From Mesohalobacter salilacus (GTDB lineage Bacteria; Bacteroidota; Bacteroidia; Flavobacteriales; Flavobacteriaceae), in assembly GCA_003931895.1 (NCBI GenBank), contig RRZV01000043.1, forward strand, positions 27,858 through 91,857: DNA of 64,000 nucleotides, read 5' to 3'. The notes beneath the pieces are model-generated. The model was not told the origin of the DNA, searched no databases, and was given only the letters and a program-made list of their open reading frames with translations. This document shows positions 62,720 to 64,000 of this stretch, piece after piece (position 1 is the first letter of the stretch; every line of letters begins with the position of its first letter). The position numbers were made by a program, and so were the translations under genes.

Positions 62720-62899
62720 CGCCTTGACAAAATCGGTTTAGGTTTAGGGCTGTTTTATAGTGAAACACATCATCGAACCCACGATGAAAAAATCTAGGTA
62801 GAAAGTGACCACGGCGTTGGCAGTGAGTTTTCATTTACCGTCAAAAAGGTTGAAAATATCACTAAAAACGAAATCGGCACTGATGCTCAAACCGCCTAA
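62720..62899 (+). pseudogene. decayed copy of the 3' end of the phoR-like gene
   Basis: Translated in one frame, this reads RLDKIG, GLGLGLFYSE, HDEKI, stop, VESDHGVGSEFSFTVKKVEN, matching the intact kinase blocks RVDKTG, GSGLGLSIVK, HDEKI, Y, VESDYGVGSEFSFTIKKAEN. It carries an amber stop (62795-62797) where the intact gene has Tyr, and lacks about six codons after RLDKIG. By eye about 80 percent of nucleotides match over the clearest 78 bp. It is in direct orientation 1.8 kb after the intact copy, and its frame closes with TAA at 62897-62899. The 3' half is antisense to the glycosyltransferase gene. Confidence 0.85.
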
Positions 62900-63895
62900 A
62901 CCTTTAAAACTATTCACCCGTTGTAACTCATTTAAATCAAATTTGTCCTGTTGGCAATAAGGTGCTATTTGATATCTTTTTAGCCGTTTTGCCAGATATT
63001 GTTGCTCCGATTGACCTGGCGTTGGAATAAAAAATGCTTTTTTACGGAGTTTAGCCAAATCCATCAATGTGGTATAACCCGATCTGGCCACAACAATTTG
63101 ACTTTGTAAAATGATTGTCTCTAAAGGTTTGGCTGTAAGGTAATCATAAACTTTAAAATTTGAAGATTCTACAATATTGTCTTTTGCATCTACCAAACCT
63201 CTTACCAAAACCAATCTGCCATTATAATTTTTAAAAGTCTTTAAAATTCTTTTTTCTAACATACTGCGTTGAGGTTCTGGTCCAGAAAGCAATACCAAAA
63301 TATCGTATGTAATAGGTTTTTCTCTCAACTCAAATCGGCTTAAAACACCGATGTATTTTAAATTGAGCTTTGTCTTGACTAAATGACCTAGTTTACCACT
63401 TAAGTAAGGTCTATTGGGATAATCTGGCACCCAACATTCGTGATATTTAGCAATAAATTTTTGATGCAATTTTGTAGTCAGCCAAGTTGTGTTTCCAGAA
63501 AAAACCTTGAGCTGATGAGAAATGATAACCGATGGTATTTGTTGGTGGAATAAACCCAATCTATTATCGGCTATAATCCCTTTCAGGTCTATATCATCTG
63601 CCAATTGTTTTATAAACTTCTGTTCTTTAGCAATACATTGATAAAATCTAAAGAGTTGAAGAATAATTTTAAATTTAAACCAAAAACCTCGTTTAGCGTA
63701 TTTAATTCTTAAAGAAGGAAGTTCGTAAAACTTTAGGTCTGAAAATTCTTTTTTAAGCAATCCAAGCGCGTCGCCATCTGATGCAATAATAGGTGTGTAG
63801 CCTTGCTGCTGTAGTGCTTTAATGATAGGAATACAACGCGTAGCGTGACCCAAACCCCAATTGAGGGGTGCAACTAAAACTGAGCCTTTTGTCAT
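62831..63895 (-). CDS. MurG-like glycosyltransferase
   Basis: A 354-aa GT-B fold glycosyltransferase, starting at ATG 63895 (a preceding TTG would add one residue). It has the N-terminal VAPLNWGLGHATRCIPIIKA (Gly-rich loop, about 8-27), SLRIKYAKRGFWFKFK, VIISHQLKVFSG and a C-terminal sugar-nucleotide site with VLLSGPEPQRSMLEKRIL and VVARSGYTTLMDLAKLRKKA (about 270-289). Family members of this kind transfer a sugar to a lipid or surface glycan; the acceptor is unknown. The final 22 codons (LGGLSISADFVF to the end) are antisense to the phoR remnant. It is convergent with the fibre-like gene. Confidence 0.82.
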   Translation of the reverse strand: MTKGSVLVAPLNWGLGHATRCIPIIKALQQQGYTPIIASDGDALGLLKKEFSDLKFYELPSLRIKYAKRGFWFKFKIILQLFRFYQCIAKEQKFIKQLADDIDLKGIIADNRLGLFHQQIPSVIISHQLKVFSGNTTWLTTKLHQKFIAKYHECWVPDYPNRPYLSGKLGHLVKTKLNLKYIGVLSRFELREKPITYDILVLLSGPEPQRSMLEKRILKTFKNYNGRLVLVRGLVDAKDNIVESSNFKVYDYLTAKPLETIILQSQIVVARSGYTTLMDLAKLRKKAFFIPTPGQSEQQYLAKRLKRYQIAPYCQQDKFDLNELQRVNSFKGLGGLSISADFVFSDIFNLFDGK

Positions 63896-63964
63896 CAAAT
63901 TTTTTAAAGTTTAAAAATTAATTAAATTTACAATTTAAATCATTAGTGTCCGATAAACATTTTT

Positions 63965-64000
63965 AAAAGCGGGATTTCCTTTAAGGATTTCCCGCTTTTT
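63965..64000. terminator. hairpin with flanking A and T runs at the window edge
   Basis: AAAAGCGGGA (63965-63974) pairs perfectly with TCCCGCTTTT (63990-63999), with a smaller palindrome (TCCTTTAAGGA) in the loop. T follows to the end of the window. It can terminate in either direction; which gene it serves lies outside the window. Confidence 0.75.

Noticed and set aside
63940..64000. End of an insertion sequence at the window edge
   Set aside because: The hairpin with flanking A and T runs is explained as a terminator; no transposase or terminal repeat partner is visible within the window.

Overview
The window looks like chromosomal DNA of a member of the Flavobacteriia (Bacteroidota), probably a marine Flavobacteriaceae. 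The signs are low G+C, a type IX secretion C-terminal sorting domain, several outer-membrane lipoproteins and TonB-dependent receptors, exosortase XrtF with its partner, a flavobacterial SUF gene order ending in DUF59, DUF2480 and DUF3078 genes, and promoters that fit the Bacteroidota -7 consensus TAnnTTTG. I see no rRNA, tRNA, CRISPR array, insertion sequence or prophage. The species cannot be named from the sequence alone.

Layout. 1-4.5 kb: the 3' part of an AddB-like nuclease gene, recJ, and a LysE-type exporter. 4.5-17.2 kb: a minus-strand run of seven closely packed genes: lamin-tail lipoprotein, DcuC-type carrier, isoaspartyl dipeptidase, OprP-like porin, M14 carboxypeptidase, second OprP-like porin, DASS carrier. 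Upstream lie a second secreted lamin-tail protein and a divergent MocR-type regulator. Paired ATACCA direct repeats precede both the operon and the regulator gene. I read this as a regulated system for capturing acidic or isoaspartyl peptides and dicarboxylates. 17.2-28.2 kb: cell-envelope hydrolases, a tricorn-like protease, an orphan Trypco2-like protein, a TonB receptor with an M23 peptidase, and prmC. 28.2-44.9 kb: mostly housekeeping genes (ribD, fbp, aspartate kinase, an OlsF-like lipid acyltransferase fusion, a HIT protein, a long GAPDH, lysS), a second DASS carrier, the XrtF pair and a GAF protein.

44.9-53.4 kb: a SUF iron-sulfur operon with two small lipoprotein genes embedded in it and an imperfect inverted repeat between sufC and sufD. 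53.4-61 kb: an internally duplicated lipoprotein, a large TonB-dependent receptor, and a PhoB/PhoR-like two-component pair. 61-64 kb: a trimeric-fibre-like surface protein, a decayed second copy of the 3' end of the phoR-like gene, and a convergent glycosyltransferase whose last 22 codons are antisense to that remnant. A strong hairpin closes the window.

The observations I rate highest are the MocR-linked acidic-peptide locus with its candidate operators, the loss of the PLP-binding lysine in that MocR protein, the phoR-tail scar, the orphan Trypco2-like gene, and the duplicated lipoprotein, receptor and two-component cluster.
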